From the NCBI GenBank assembly GCA_964291635.2, contig OZ219899.1:1-64000 (forward strand): a stretch of 64,000 bases of DNA, written 5' to 3'. The position numbers and the translations under genes were made by a program. Positions 38,322 to 47,705 of the stretch are shown piece by piece. Positions within the stretch are counted from its first letter, which is position 1, and each line of letters begins with the position of its first letter. The notes beneath the pieces are model-generated. The model was given only the letters and a program-made list of their open reading frames with translations. It made no database searches and was not told the DNA's origin. This stretch comes from JAPPHA01 sp964291635 (GTDB lineage: Bacteria; Pseudomonadota; Alphaproteobacteria; Rhodobacterales; Rhodobacteraceae).

Positions 38322-38670
38322 GTCTTGCGCCCCGCGACGGGATTCGTTGGACAAGGATTCGGTTTTCCTGTTCGGTCAATCCGTACAATGGGTTGGCCTT
38401 GTCGCCAATTCCCTTTCTCGGCGATAAGGTATTCTGCCGAAAGCCCGCGTTCACTCTGCACGCGACGGACTGTCCTCCGGCCCCGATGACATCGGAAATG
38501 CGCCATGGGCGGTTCCGTGTGACCCTCTCACCTCCGGCACTGCAATCGGCTCCCTGTATCGGTCGCCGTAATGCCAATTTGCCCCGATCCACACCCGTTT
38601 CAATTTATCATGATAAATATCACACTACACATTCACACCACCCTTGTCTATGTTTTCAAGATGACGGGAA
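38322..38670. other. Divergent control region between M24-fold gene and gntR
   Basis: 349 bases with no gene. It contains the TCATGA palindrome at 38602-38618 in an AT-rich stretch shortly before the regulator start. Promoters for both directions are expected here. Confidence 0.6.
38602..38618. promoter_or_regulatory. Putative GntR operator 1
   Basis: AATTTATCATGATAAAT, an almost perfect palindrome centred on TCATGA, 53 bases before the gntR ATG. The same core appears twice in front of the dpp-type operon. Confidence 0.75.
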
Positions 38671-39444
38671 ATGAGACCTGAAATGGAAGGTCGCAGCGAA
38701 TTCATAACGCGTCCGAAACAGTCGCGACCTGTTCGCGTAGCGGAAAAAATCAAGCAATGGGTCGTTGAGCGAGACCTGAAGCAAGGCGATAAGCTGCCGA
38801 ACGAGGCAGAGATGATCGAGTTGTTTTCGGTGTCCAAGGGTACCGTGCGTGAAGCCATGCGGCTTCTGGAAGCGCAGGGCTTGATCGTGACCCGAACCGG
38901 ACCGGGTGGGGGAAGCTTTGTCGACAAGGTATCTGCGGAGCGGGCCAGATCGCTTCTGGCGAACTATTTCTATTTCCAGGACCTGTCGATTTCCGACATC
39001 TACCAAATGCGCAAGACCCTGGAACCGGAGTTGGCAGCCAGTCTCGCCGGGAAGCTGACCGAAGTTCAGTTGGACGAACTCCAATTCCTGGCCGAACGCC
39101 ACCCTGAACCGGCGGGCAGTCCCGAAGAGGAGATGGAACAGCATATCTCCTCGCTTGCCTTTCATGCCCGGCTTTCGGAATTTGCGGGAAACCGGCTTCT
39201 GGGTTTTGTCATCGGGTTCATGGCCCGCATCCTGACCGACCTGACAGTTTACCGCCGCCTTTATGATCCTCCCAGCGCCGAACTCTGGCAACGGGGCCGC
39301 GAGCATCAGCTGGAGTTGGTTCAGGCCTTGCGTGACGGCGACTCAGACAAGGCAAGGGCGATCATGGGGTCTCACATGAAAGGGGCAGAAAAGATCATGA
39401 TAGCCCGGGAAGCCCAGCTCATGCGGAACTTCATGGACGAATGA
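38671..39444 (+). CDS. FadR-subfamily GntR transcriptional regulator
   Basis: DNA-binding regulator, 257 aa. An N-terminal winged HTH ('LPNEAEMIELFSVSKGTVREAMRLLEAQGLI') is followed by an FCD ligand-binding domain with 'LEPELAASLAGKL', 'FHARLSEFAGNRLL' and 'GREHQLELVQALRDGD', whose histidines normally hold a metal near the effector. It is placed between the M24-fold gene and the DUF1028/dpp genes. The TCATGA palindromes in both control regions make it the probable local regulator and autoregulator. Two ATGs 12 bases apart are possible starts. Confidence 0.92.
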   Translation: MRPEMEGRSEFITRPKQSRPVRVAEKIKQWVVERDLKQGDKLPNEAEMIELFSVSKGTVREAMRLLEAQGLIVTRTGPGGGSFVDKVSAERARSLLANYFYFQDLSISDIYQMRKTLEPELAASLAGKLTEVQLDELQFLAERHPEPAGSPEEEMEQHISSLAFHARLSEFAGNRLLGFVIGFMARILTDLTVYRRLYDPPSAELWQRGREHQLELVQALRDGDSDKARAIMGSHMKGAEKIMIAREAQLMRNFMDE

Positions 39445-39456
39445 GCACCTGCAGGT

Positions 39457-40116
39457 CTACGGATGCCTTGACCTGTCAACCAGGACAGGGACCTTGCCCA
39501 GCCAGCTATGATAGGGGAGTCCATGTGCCCGGTCGCAAAGCTGTTTCAGTGCCGCCAGTGGATTGTCGTGATAGTCGATTCGCAAGTCCAGCGGGGGGCG
39601 GTGCGGATCCAGGATCAGAAGTGCTGCTGAAACCAACCCGCGTCTATCGCCACCGGCCGCATCGGCGGCCGCCAGGGCCGTCAACATCCGCTTGACGACA
39701 GTCACGTCGCTGTTTCGAGCTGCCGAAATCATGGCGTCAAGTACGGCCTGGCCTGCCAGCATGTTTCCTGCGACCGCCAATCCTTCTTCGCACACGTGAT
39801 CGGCAAAGGCGATGCTGTCTCCACCGGTGAACCCCTTTGCGCCACCATTTCGGTCCAATGCGATGATCTGCCGATGCCCCCGGCCCAGGTCGGACTGGAT
39901 GACATTCGCAATCGCGATTCCGGCATCGGTACCGCTGTGCATCTGGCGCAGGACTTCATCGCGCCAAAAGGTGCTGGGTGCCGAACCCTGGGAAGCCACC
40001 AATCCCGACTCAATGTCTCCGCGCAGTACCCAACCGCCCACACACAGGTTGCCGGTAGCCGCGGCGGCGGCAAATACGCCCGTTTCCCGGTCATATGTCA
40101 GAATCGAATAGGTCAT
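39457..40116 (-). CDS. DUF1028 family protein (putative Ntn-type amidohydrolase)
   Basis: A 219-aa DUF1028 protein. The N-terminus is 'MTYSILTYDRETGVFAAAAAT' and the conserved core is 'GLVASQGSAPSTFWRDEVLRQM', 'HRQIIALDRNGGAKGFTG' and 'AVAGNMLAGQAVLDAM'. The family is thought to be Ntn-hydrolase-like and is often next to peptide importers and M20/M24 enzymes, as here. The substrate is unknown. It is divergent from the importer operon, across two operator palindromes. Confidence 0.88.
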   Translation of the reverse strand: MTYSILTYDRETGVFAAAAATGNLCVGGWVLRGDIESGLVASQGSAPSTFWRDEVLRQMHSGTDAGIAIANVIQSDLGRGHRQIIALDRNGGAKGFTGGDSIAFADHVCEEGLAVAGNMLAGQAVLDAMISAARNSDVTVVKRMLTALAAADAAGGDRRGLVSAALLILDPHRPPLDLRIDYHDNPLAALKQLCDRAHGLPYHSWLGKVPVLVDRSRHP

Positions 40117-40143
40117 GCCGACACCCCTGTAACATTCCCATTG

Positions 40144-40160
40144 AATTTGTCATGATAATT
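40144..40160. promoter_or_regulatory. Putative GntR operator 2
   Basis: AATTTGTCATGATAATT, same TCATGA core as the site before gntR; lies between the DUF1028 and dpp-type genes. Confidence 0.72.
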
Positions 40161-40170
40161 TGAGAAATAT

Positions 40171-40187
40171 AATTGATCATGATAATT
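40171..40187. promoter_or_regulatory. Putative GntR operator 3
   Basis: AATTGATCATGATAATT, third copy. Its centre is 27 bases from the neighbouring site and it ends 27 bases before the binding-protein ATG. Confidence 0.75.
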
Positions 40188-40214
40188 TCGACCAGTAACA
40201 GAGAGGATCATCCA

Positions 40215-41789
40215 ATGAAACATTCGGAAATGACTCGCCGTACGCTGCTGGCTGTTACGACGGCAGCGGCTCTTGGCCTCGGCGCAGCAACGGCGCAGGC
40301 CCAATCACCGGAGAACGTGCTGATTGTCGGCCAAATTGCAGAACCCAAGGCACTCGACCCGGCCGCGGTGACAGCAGTCAACGACTTTCGCATTCTGATG
40401 AACGTCTTTGACGGACTCGTGCGCTACAAGGACGGCACGCTCGAGGTCGAACAGGCGCTGGCAACCGACTGGACCATCAGCGACGATGGCACGGTTTACA
40501 CGTTTACCCTGCGCAACGGGGTAAAGTTCCACGACGGGTCCGATTTCAACGCCGAGGCGGTCAAGTTCAACTTTGATCGGATGCTCGATGAAAACCATCC
40601 CTATCATGGCACCGGGCCTTTCCCGTTGGCCTTCTTCTTCTCGGCGGTGAACTCGGTCGAAGTCATTGATCCGATGACCGTGCAATTCACCCTGAACGCA
40701 CCGTACGCGCCATTCCTGTCGAACCTGGCCTATCCGACGGGATTGATTGTCTCCCCGGCTTCCGTGGAAAAGCATGGTTCGGACGTGGGCCGCAATCCCT
40801 CCGGTACCGGTGCATTCAAGTTCGTCGAATGGCGTTCAAACGAGGCGGTCGTGATCGAAGCCAACCCCGATTACTGGGACGGGGCTCCGGAACTTCAGGC
40901 GGTGGTGTTCCGTCCGATAACGGATGCCAACACGCGCACGGCCGAAATGCTGGCAGGCGGGATTGACCTGATGGTCGAAGTGCCCCCCGTTTCGCTGTCG
41001 GAATTCCAGGGCGATGCGTTCACGATTCACGAGCAGGCAGGCCCCCACGTCTGGTTCCTCATCCTGAACGCAAAGGAAGGTCCCTTTGCCGATGTCCGCA
41101 TCCGCCGGGCCGCAAACTACGCAATCAACAAGGAGGCAATCGTCAACGATGTGCTGGAAGGTACCGCAGCCGTTGCCGCGGGCCCGACCCCGCCGGCATT
41201 TGCCTGGGCCTACAACGAAAACCTCGCACCGTATCCCTACGATCCCGACAAGGCGCGTTCACTGATAGCTGAGGCTGGGGCCGAAGGGGCAGAACTGACC
41301 TTTTTTGTGACCGAAGGGGGGTCGGGCATGCTGGATCCGGTTGCAATGGGTACCGCCATCCAGGCCGATCTGGAAGCGGTGGGTTTTGAAGTTGCTATCG
41401 AGACATACGAATGGAACACCTTCCTCGGCGAGGTGAACCCGGGTCTCGAAGGAAAGGCTGACATGGCCGAAATGGCCTGGATGACCAATGACCCTGACAC
41501 CCTGCCGTTCCTCGCGCTCAGGACCGAGGCTTGGCCGGAAAAGGGCGGATTCAACTCGGGCTACTATTCCAACCCCGAAGTCGACAAGCTTCTGGAAGCT
41601 GCCCGGGTCTCAACCGACCAGAGCGAACGCGCCCGGCTGTACCAGGAAATGCAGACGATCGTGCACGAGGATGCACCTTGGGTCTTCGTTGCGAACTGGA
41701 AGCAGAACGCCGTAACTTCTGACCGTGTCGGCAAATTCTCGCTCCAGCCGTCATTCTTCCTCCTGCTTGACGAGGTAACCAAGAACTAA
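40215..41789 (+). CDS. Peptide-type ABC transporter substrate-binding protein
   Basis: Periplasmic SBP_bac_5 (DppA/OppA) protein, 524 aa, with a signal peptide ('MTRRTLLAVTTAAALGLGAATAQA', containing a Tat-like twin Arg). Family motifs: 'LATDWTISDDGTVYTFTLRNG', 'KFHDGSDFNAEAVKFNFDRM' and 'GTGAFKFVEWRSNEAV'. The ATG at 40215 gives the signal peptide. First gene of an operon with permease, permease-ATPase fusion and ATPase, under the putative GntR operators. Ligand unknown; peptides or derivatised amino acids are likely. Confidence 0.92.
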   Translation: MKHSEMTRRTLLAVTTAAALGLGAATAQAQSPENVLIVGQIAEPKALDPAAVTAVNDFRILMNVFDGLVRYKDGTLEVEQALATDWTISDDGTVYTFTLRNGVKFHDGSDFNAEAVKFNFDRMLDENHPYHGTGPFPLAFFFSAVNSVEVIDPMTVQFTLNAPYAPFLSNLAYPTGLIVSPASVEKHGSDVGRNPSGTGAFKFVEWRSNEAVVIEANPDYWDGAPELQAVVFRPITDANTRTAEMLAGGIDLMVEVPPVSLSEFQGDAFTIHEQAGPHVWFLILNAKEGPFADVRIRRAANYAINKEAIVNDVLEGTAAVAAGPTPPAFAWAYNENLAPYPYDPDKARSLIAEAGAEGAELTFFVTEGGSGMLDPVAMGTAIQADLEAVGFEVAIETYEWNTFLGEVNPGLEGKADMAEMAWMTNDPDTLPFLALRTEAWPEKGGFNSGYYSNPEVDKLLEAARVSTDQSERARLYQEMQTIVHEDAPWVFVANWKQNAVTSDRVGKFSLQPSFFLLLDEVTKN

Positions 41790-41799
41790 GCACTATGGC

Positions 41800-41827
41800 G
41801 CAGCCGCGGCACAGGCGTCGCGGCTGC
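41800..41827 (+). other. Intercistronic hairpin after binding-protein gene
   Basis: Perfect 9-bp stem GCAGCCGCG/CGCGGCTGC with a 10-base loop and no T-run. It fits a transcript-stabilising or attenuating hairpin that raises binding-protein over permease expression. Confidence 0.65.
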
Positions 41828-41851
41828 CCAACCTGTCCCCCGGGAGCGTGA

Positions 41852-42799
41852 ATGGCAGGCTACATACTCAAACGGCTTGTCTCGGCCATCCCGGTGCTTC
41901 TGGGCATCTCAATCATTGTTTTCCTGATCATGGCCATGATCCCCGGCGATCCGGCGACGGCCATCCTCGGCTCCTACGCCACCCCTGAAAATGTCGAGAA
42001 ACTGAACCGCGATCTTGGTCTCGATAAGCCCCTGGTACAGCGGTATTTCATCTGGCTTGGCAATTTGCTGCAAGGTGATTTCGGGCGGTCTTTCTCATTG
42101 AACCGCGCCGTGCTCCATGAAGTCCTGGAGCGGTTCACTGCGACGCTTGTCCTCGCCGGCACCTCTTTCGTCATTTGCTCCGTCCTCGGGGTCGCGGCAG
42201 GCACCGTTTCGGCTGCGCGGCAATTCGGGCTGGCTGACAAGGCGATTACTTTCGCGGTGCTCCTGGGCATTTCAATTCCTTCGTTTTTCCTTGGAATGAT
42301 GATGATTCTGGTCTTCGCGGTTAACTTGCGCTGGTTTCCCGTGTCGGGCATGTGGCCGATTTACGGAGCACGCGACCTGTCGTCGCTGATCAGCCATCTG
42401 ACATTGCCCGCGATGGTGCTTGCACTGGTTGCGACAGGCGTCATTGCCCGTTTGTCCCGATCCGCAATGCTGGAGGTCTTGCGCCAGGATTTCATCCGGA
42501 CCGCGCGTGCCAAAGGTGTCCATGAACGCAGCGTCATATGGCGGCATGCACTTCGCGCAGCGATGGTCAGCATCATTCCCGTGCTGGGCGTGCAGGCAGG
42601 CTTCGTCCTTTCGGGAGCGGTCTATGTGGAAATCGTCTTTCAATGGCCCGGTGTGGGCCGGATGCTGGTCGATGCAATCCTGAAGCGCGATATCCTGCTG
42701 GTGCAGGGCGGCGTCGTATTCGTTGCGGCCTGCTACGTGATGTTCAATCTCGTGGTGGATGTGGCGCAAAGCCTGCTTGATCCCAGGATCAAGACGTGA
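41852..42799 (+). CDS. Peptide ABC transporter permease (DppB type)
   Basis: Inner-membrane permease, 315 aa, about six membrane segments. 'YILKRLVSAIPVLLGISIIVF' opens the protein and 'GDPATAILG' follows. The coupling loop is 'DFIRTARAKGVHERSVIWRHALR', and the C-terminus is 'VVDVAQSLLDPRIKT'. Its TGA overlaps the GTG start of the next gene. Confidence 0.95.
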   Translation: MAGYILKRLVSAIPVLLGISIIVFLIMAMIPGDPATAILGSYATPENVEKLNRDLGLDKPLVQRYFIWLGNLLQGDFGRSFSLNRAVLHEVLERFTATLVLAGTSFVICSVLGVAAGTVSAARQFGLADKAITFAVLLGISIPSFFLGMMMILVFAVNLRWFPVSGMWPIYGARDLSSLISHLTLPAMVLALVATGVIARLSRSAMLEVLRQDFIRTARAKGVHERSVIWRHALRAAMVSIIPVLGVQAGFVLSGAVYVEIVFQWPGVGRMLVDAILKRDILLVQGGVVFVAACYVMFNLVVDVAQSLLDPRIKT

Positions 42800-44679
42800 G
42801 CTTCTTCGGCCTCCTCGCCCGTAACAGGCTGGCGCTTGCCGGATTGGTGGTCATGCTTGTGATCGTTGCCCTGGCGCTGGTGACGCCACTATTGCCGCTG
42901 GCCGACCCGGATGTGACAAACACCGCCGATCGGTTCATGCGCCCATTCGCAGGAAGCATCACGCTTGGCACCGATCATCTTGGTCGAGATCTTCTCAGCC
43001 GGCTTTTCTGGGGTGTTCGACTGTCGCTTGCCGTGGGTTTCGTCTCTGCCCTCGTCGCCGCCACGATTGGCTCAGCCGTCGGGATCGTAGCGGGTTTCTA
43101 TGGTGGCCGAACCGACAATGTCATCATGCGCGGCGTCGATATGTTGATGGCCTTTCCTTACATCCTCCTGGCATTGGCAATTGTTGCCGCTCTCGGTCCG
43201 GGGCTGATAAACGCATTGATCGCCGTGGCCGCGGTAAACATACCTTTTTTTGCACGCAACATCCGGGGCGTGACCGTAAGCATTGCCCATACGGATTTCG
43301 TCGATGCGGCGCGGCTTTCAGGAATGGGCGATGCCCGGATAATCTTGACCGAGGTGCTGCCCAACGTGATTCCGGTGATCGTCATCGCCATGTCCACAAC
43401 CGTCGGTTGGATGATCCTGGAAACTGCCGGGCTGTCGTTTCTTGGACTCGGGAGCCAGCCGCCTCAGGCAGACCTCGGCTCGATGCTGGGCGAGGCGCGC
43501 TCCGCACTCATCACCAATCCTCACACATCTATCGTGCCGGGAGCGATGATCCTGGTCATCGTCATGTCGATCAACCTGCTGGGCGACGGGGTCCGCGATG
43601 CACTGGATCCGCGGTTGAGATCGGGTGCGCTGAGCCGCCCGATGCCCCGCACGCATGTCAGGCGCGAGGAACCCGTTCCCGAAACGGAAAGCCCGGCGCT
43701 CCTGACGCTCGGCGGGCTGAAGACCCAGTTCCACTCCAATGGCCGCATCCACAAGGCTGTGGGCGGTGTCGATTTGTACGTGAATTCGGGTGAATGCGTC
43801 GGGATCATCGGTGAAAGCGGCTCGGGGAAATCGGTTACCGCGCTTTCGGTTATGGGGCTGGTTGCTTCGCCGCCGGGCGTGATCACGGCTGGCTCGGTGC
43901 ATTTCTCGGGGCAGGAACTGATCGGGGCAAACTACGAAACACTGCGACGCCTGCGAGGTGACCGCGTAGCATATGTCTTTCAGGATCCATTGACCACGCT
44001 ACACCCGCTCTACACCGTGGGCACGCAACTGGTTGAGGCAATCCGCGCGCACCACGCGATGCCTAAAGCCAAGGCCCGTGAACATGCCATTGGGCTCCTT
44101 GAATCCGTGCGCATCCCGAATGCGGAGGAGAGATTCAACGGATACCCGCACGAAATGTCGGGTGGCATGCGGCAGCGGGTCGGCATTGCAATGGCGCTGG
44201 CAAATGACCCCGAACTGATCATCGCGGACGAACCCACAACCTCCCTCGACGTAACCGTGCAGGCTCAAATCCTTTCTCTTCTCAGTGAGTTGCAGCGTGA
44301 GCGCGGGCTGGCGATCATATTCATCACGCACGACTTTGGCGTCGTCGCACAGCTCTGCGACCGGGTTGCCGTGATGTATGCTGGCCGCATTGTCGAGGAG
44401 GGTCCGACCGATGCCATCCTGAATGCGCCGGCACACCCCTATACGGCGCGACTCATGGCCTGTGTTCCCGAACTGGGGCGAGGTCGACGCAGGTTGGATG
44501 CGATACCAGGGCTGCCGCCTGTCCTGGACGGGTTGCCCGAAGGTTGCGCTTTCGCCGAACGGTGCCACAAGGCGACGGAATCCTGCCGCACCGGTGACAT
44601 TGTTCTTTCGGCAATTGCCGGTCAGCGGGCCGTGCGTTGCATCGACCCCGAACGCCAGGCAACGGACGCCACCCGGTGA
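42796..44679 (+). CDS. Fused DppC permease-DppD ATPase
   Basis: A 627-aa single chain. Residues 1 to about 280 are a DppC-type permease ('GTDHLGRDLLSRLFWGVRLSL', coupling loop 'DFVDAARLSGMGDARIIL', end 'DALDPRLR'). After a linker of about 20 residues comes an ATPase with Walker A 'GESGSGKSVTAL', signature 'MSGGMRQRVGIAMAL', Walker B 'LIIADEPTTSLD' and the oligopeptide C-terminal motif 'GCAFAERCHKATESC'. Normally these are two proteins; no stop or frameshift separates them. The start GTG overlaps the dppB stop. Its TGA overlaps the next GTG. Confidence 0.93.
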   Translation: MSFFGLLARNRLALAGLVVMLVIVALALVTPLLPLADPDVTNTADRFMRPFAGSITLGTDHLGRDLLSRLFWGVRLSLAVGFVSALVAATIGSAVGIVAGFYGGRTDNVIMRGVDMLMAFPYILLALAIVAALGPGLINALIAVAAVNIPFFARNIRGVTVSIAHTDFVDAARLSGMGDARIILTEVLPNVIPVIVIAMSTTVGWMILETAGLSFLGLGSQPPQADLGSMLGEARSALITNPHTSIVPGAMILVIVMSINLLGDGVRDALDPRLRSGALSRPMPRTHVRREEPVPETESPALLTLGGLKTQFHSNGRIHKAVGGVDLYVNSGECVGIIGESGSGKSVTALSVMGLVASPPGVITAGSVHFSGQELIGANYETLRRLRGDRVAYVFQDPLTTLHPLYTVGTQLVEAIRAHHAMPKAKAREHAIGLLESVRIPNAEERFNGYPHEMSGGMRQRVGIAMALANDPELIIADEPTTSLDVTVQAQILSLLSELQRERGLAIIFITHDFGVVAQLCDRVAVMYAGRIVEEGPTDAILNAPAHPYTARLMACVPELGRGRRRLDAIPGLPPVLDGLPEGCAFAERCHKATESCRTGDIVLSAIAGQRAVRCIDPERQATDATR

Positions 44680-45629
44680 CCGTCGCCCTCGAGATTATGG
44701 GGCTTCACAAGACCTTCCCGGTCGGCAAACGTCTGATTGGGCCGCCGCGAGCGCATGTGCGTGCTGTTCAACCTCTCACCTTGACGATCAACAAGGGAGA
44801 AACACTGGGCGTCGTCGGGGAATCCGGTTGCGGCAAGTCGACATTGGCGAGGATGTTGGTGGGGCTGGAGGAACCGAGCGGCGGACAGATCAAGATCGAG
44901 GGAGAGCTCCTGAGCACCGCTGACCCGGTAGCCTTTGGCAGAAGGATTCAGTACGTCTTCCAGGATCCAGTCAGCAGCCTCAATCCACGAAAGACCATCC
45001 GCCAAATCATGGAAGCACCGCTCAAGCACTTGCACGGCATGTCGAAAGCGGCGCGCGCAAGAAGGATCGCGGAGATATTCTTCGCCGTGAACCTGCGCAT
45101 GGATTGTCTCGATCGCTATCCACACGAGTTTTCCGGTGGACAGGCCCAGAGAATCGTCATCGGCCGGGCGCTGGCAGCCGACGCCCGCATCCTTATCCTC
45201 GACGAGCCGGTCTCGGCGCTGGATGTGTCGATTCAAGCGCAGGTGCTGAACCTGCTCTCCGATCTCAAGGAGAAGTTCGATCTCACATATCTCTTCATTA
45301 GTCACGACTTGGCCGTGGTCGAGGCGATCAGTGACCGAATCGCCGTCCTTTATTTTGGATCGGTCGTGGAAATCGGGCCGGCGATCCAGGTCTTTTCGAA
45401 ACCCCGCCATCCCTACACGAAACTCCTGGCAGAAAGTGCGCCCGTCGTGGGCCGTCCGCTGACGGCCCCGGAAAGACGCGAAACCGAAATGCCTGATCCG
45501 CACAGTCCGCCGCAAGGCTGTGCCTTTCGCGCACGCTGTTCGCGGGCACTCAAAGAATGCGGGCTCGAGCGTCCTGAACTGGTTCGCGGGCGGGCAAATC
45601 GAATGGTTGCATGCCACAATTCACTATGA
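44676..45629 (+). CDS. Peptide ABC transporter ATP-binding protein (DppF type)
   Basis: Second ATPase of the importer, 317 aa. Walker A 'GESGCGKSTLARML', Q-loop 'YVFQDPVSSLNPR', signature 'FSGGQAQRIVIGRAL', Walker B 'ILILDEPVSALD', and C-terminal 'GCAFRARCSRALKEC', which binds an Fe-S cluster in some relatives. The GTG at 44676 overlaps the preceding stop, so the four genes are tightly coupled. Last gene of the operon. Confidence 0.94.
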   Translation: MTVALEIMGLHKTFPVGKRLIGPPRAHVRAVQPLTLTINKGETLGVVGESGCGKSTLARMLVGLEEPSGGQIKIEGELLSTADPVAFGRRIQYVFQDPVSSLNPRKTIRQIMEAPLKHLHGMSKAARARRIAEIFFAVNLRMDCLDRYPHEFSGGQAQRIVIGRALAADARILILDEPVSALDVSIQAQVLNLLSDLKEKFDLTYLFISHDLAVVEAISDRIAVLYFGSVVEIGPAIQVFSKPRHPYTKLLAESAPVVGRPLTAPERRETEMPDPHSPPQGCAFRARCSRALKECGLERPELVRGRANRMVACHNSL

Positions 45630-46229
45630 AACTTCCTGTTCAACCATGCAGTGCCGGTCAGACAAGGACACCGGAAACACCGGTCAACGCAGTTTCATGG
45701 CGTGTCAAACCCGTCGGGTTCGATCTTGGCTTGATCGCGTCGCTTGTTCGCCGGGAACCGATGGTGTGGCCGCGTCCATCTGACGGCCCGGCCCGCTTGT
45801 TGGCCTCAAACGTCGTTTCATGAGAGCCTGCTGAAAAACCCGTTCCCGGAAAGGCCTTCCGGTCAGGCGTTGTACCTGCCCGACCCACGCGCCAGTCTGC
45901 GGAGTCAACCCTCCCTGGCAGTACCAATCCCGCCAAAGTCGCACTTCCTAGCCCGGTGATCGGCTTCCCAAACGGCAAATCCGTTTCATTTGCGGCAGGA
46001 CATTACTGGCTTTGGTTGTCAAACTCATGGCGGATCCAACCCAAATGGCGTAGGTCCCGATTGCGTATCGAAACTTCCTGTGTAAGCGACTGACCAAACT
46101 GGTCGTCCTTGGCGGGTGACTCTTCGGCAATCCAGAGGCAATGATCCGGAATGCCGGAAGCGGATTGGATTGCTGCCGCATGATCCATGGCCGACCGGCC
46201 TGGATCGGCGAATTGAACGGGATGCGACG
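45630..46229. other. Intergenic with possible insertion-sequence end relic
   Basis: 600 bases without a convincing gene. At 45823-45839 AGAGCCTGCTGAAAAAC resembles (13 of 17 bases) the terminal repeat of the intact insertion sequence at 60211, but no partner end or transposase fragment was found. Confidence 0.45.
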
Positions 46230-47471
46230 ATGTTTTCAAGCCGGATGCTTTTGTCTGACTGGCAAGGCGTGTTGCGAAACGGCTGGCGGGATCCCCAGAT
46301 TTTCCTGTTGATTCTCGCACTTTCGATCCCTGTCGCATTCGAGCCATGGATGACGCTGATCAACAATTTTGCCGTCGACGAAGTCAATTTCACCGGGCTC
46401 GAACGCGGGATTCTCGAAACGATTCGCGAAATTCCGGGCTTTCTCGCGTTCACCGTCGTCTACATGCTGCTGATCTGGCGCCAGCAGACTTTCGCGGTTC
46501 TCTCGATTTCCGTCATGGGTCTCGGAGTGGCAATAACGGGCCTGCTGCCGACGGTATGGGGACTGTACTTCACGACGATTGTCATGTCGGTAGGATTCCA
46601 TTTCCTGTCGACGGTCAAGCAGTCACTGGCGATGCAGTGGACGCCAGTCGACATGCTGCCTTTGGTGCTTGGAAGAATGGCAGCGATCACATCTGCCGGA
46701 TCGCTGATCGCCTACGGATTCGTCTACGCGGCTTTCGAGTTTCTCGAGTCCCCGTACTGGGCTGTCTATTTCATTGCGGGGGTGGCAACCATATGTCTAG
46801 GTGCCATTTGCAGGCTGGCCTTTCCACGGTTTGCCGAGTCGGGCTACCAATCCATGACACTGGTTGTCCGGAGACGTTACTGGCTATACTACGCGCTGGA
46901 GTTCATGTCGGGCGGGCGGCGTCAGATCTTCGTCGGATTTGCCGCCTTTCTGATGGTTTCAAAATTTGAATACCGGCCAGAAGCGATCGTCGCTCTTTTC
47001 GCTGCCAACCATGTCATGGCCATGTGGTTGGCGCCGCGCGTTGGCCGTTTCATCATGCGCTGGGGCGAACGGCCCGTCCTCGTGTTCGAATACATGGGCC
47101 TGATCGGAATCTTCTTTGCTTACGCGATGGTCGAAACGGCTTGGCTGGCGGCCGTCCTCTACATCCTCGATCATCTGTTTTTCGCGATGGCGATCGCGAT
47201 CCAGAGCTACTTCAGAAAGATCGCAAAATACGAAGATATCGCCGGAACCGCGGGCGTGTCGTTTACCATAAACCATATTGCTGCCGTGACGCTGCCCTGG
47301 ATTCTGGGACTGATTTGGGTCGCAGATGAAAACGGTCGGATGGTCGTGTTCCTGGTCGGTGCCGCAATGGCATGCATCTCGCTTGGGCTGGCAATCCTCA
47401 TACCACGTTTGCCGCGTCCCGGTTTCGAAACAACATTGAATAACAGGCGGCTTGCACGTCCTGCAGTCTGA
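46230..47471 (+). CDS. MFS transporter
   Basis: A 413-aa inner-membrane carrier with about 12 hydrophobic segments, for example 'IFLLILALSIPVAFEPW', 'VLSISVMGLGVAITGLL', 'AVYFIAGVATICLGAI' and 'MVVFLVGAAMACISLGLAILIP'. The loop 'APRVGRFIMRWGERPVLV' is MFS-like. The ATG at 46230 gives a normal N-terminus; the frame is open 38 codons further. Substrate unknown. Stand-alone, converging with pgeF. Confidence 0.85.
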   Translation: MFSSRMLLSDWQGVLRNGWRDPQIFLLILALSIPVAFEPWMTLINNFAVDEVNFTGLERGILETIREIPGFLAFTVVYMLLIWRQQTFAVLSISVMGLGVAITGLLPTVWGLYFTTIVMSVGFHFLSTVKQSLAMQWTPVDMLPLVLGRMAAITSAGSLIAYGFVYAAFEFLESPYWAVYFIAGVATICLGAICRLAFPRFAESGYQSMTLVVRRRYWLYYALEFMSGGRRQIFVGFAAFLMVSKFEYRPEAIVALFAANHVMAMWLAPRVGRFIMRWGERPVLVFEYMGLIGIFFAYAMVETAWLAAVLYILDHLFFAMAIAIQSYFRKIAKYEDIAGTAGVSFTINHIAAVTLPWILGLIWVADENGRMVVFLVGAAMACISLGLAILIPRLPRPGFETTLNNRRLARPAV

Positions 47472-47705
47472 ATCTCATCAGGATTTGGTTCGATCGAACG
47501 GTGAACGGCTTACGTATCGGTCGCCATTGGCCGCCCGGAGGGAACGAATCGGATTGCAGCGAATCGGACACCGTTGGCGCCGGTGTCCCTGCCTGAAGAC
47601 GATACCGTCTATTCCTCCGCACGTGATTGCATTCAGCGGCCGGGCCATGCGTCGCAATTGGTCACATGCGCTTCTGGTCGGTCCGTCGAAATGCGGGAAT
47701 TGCGG

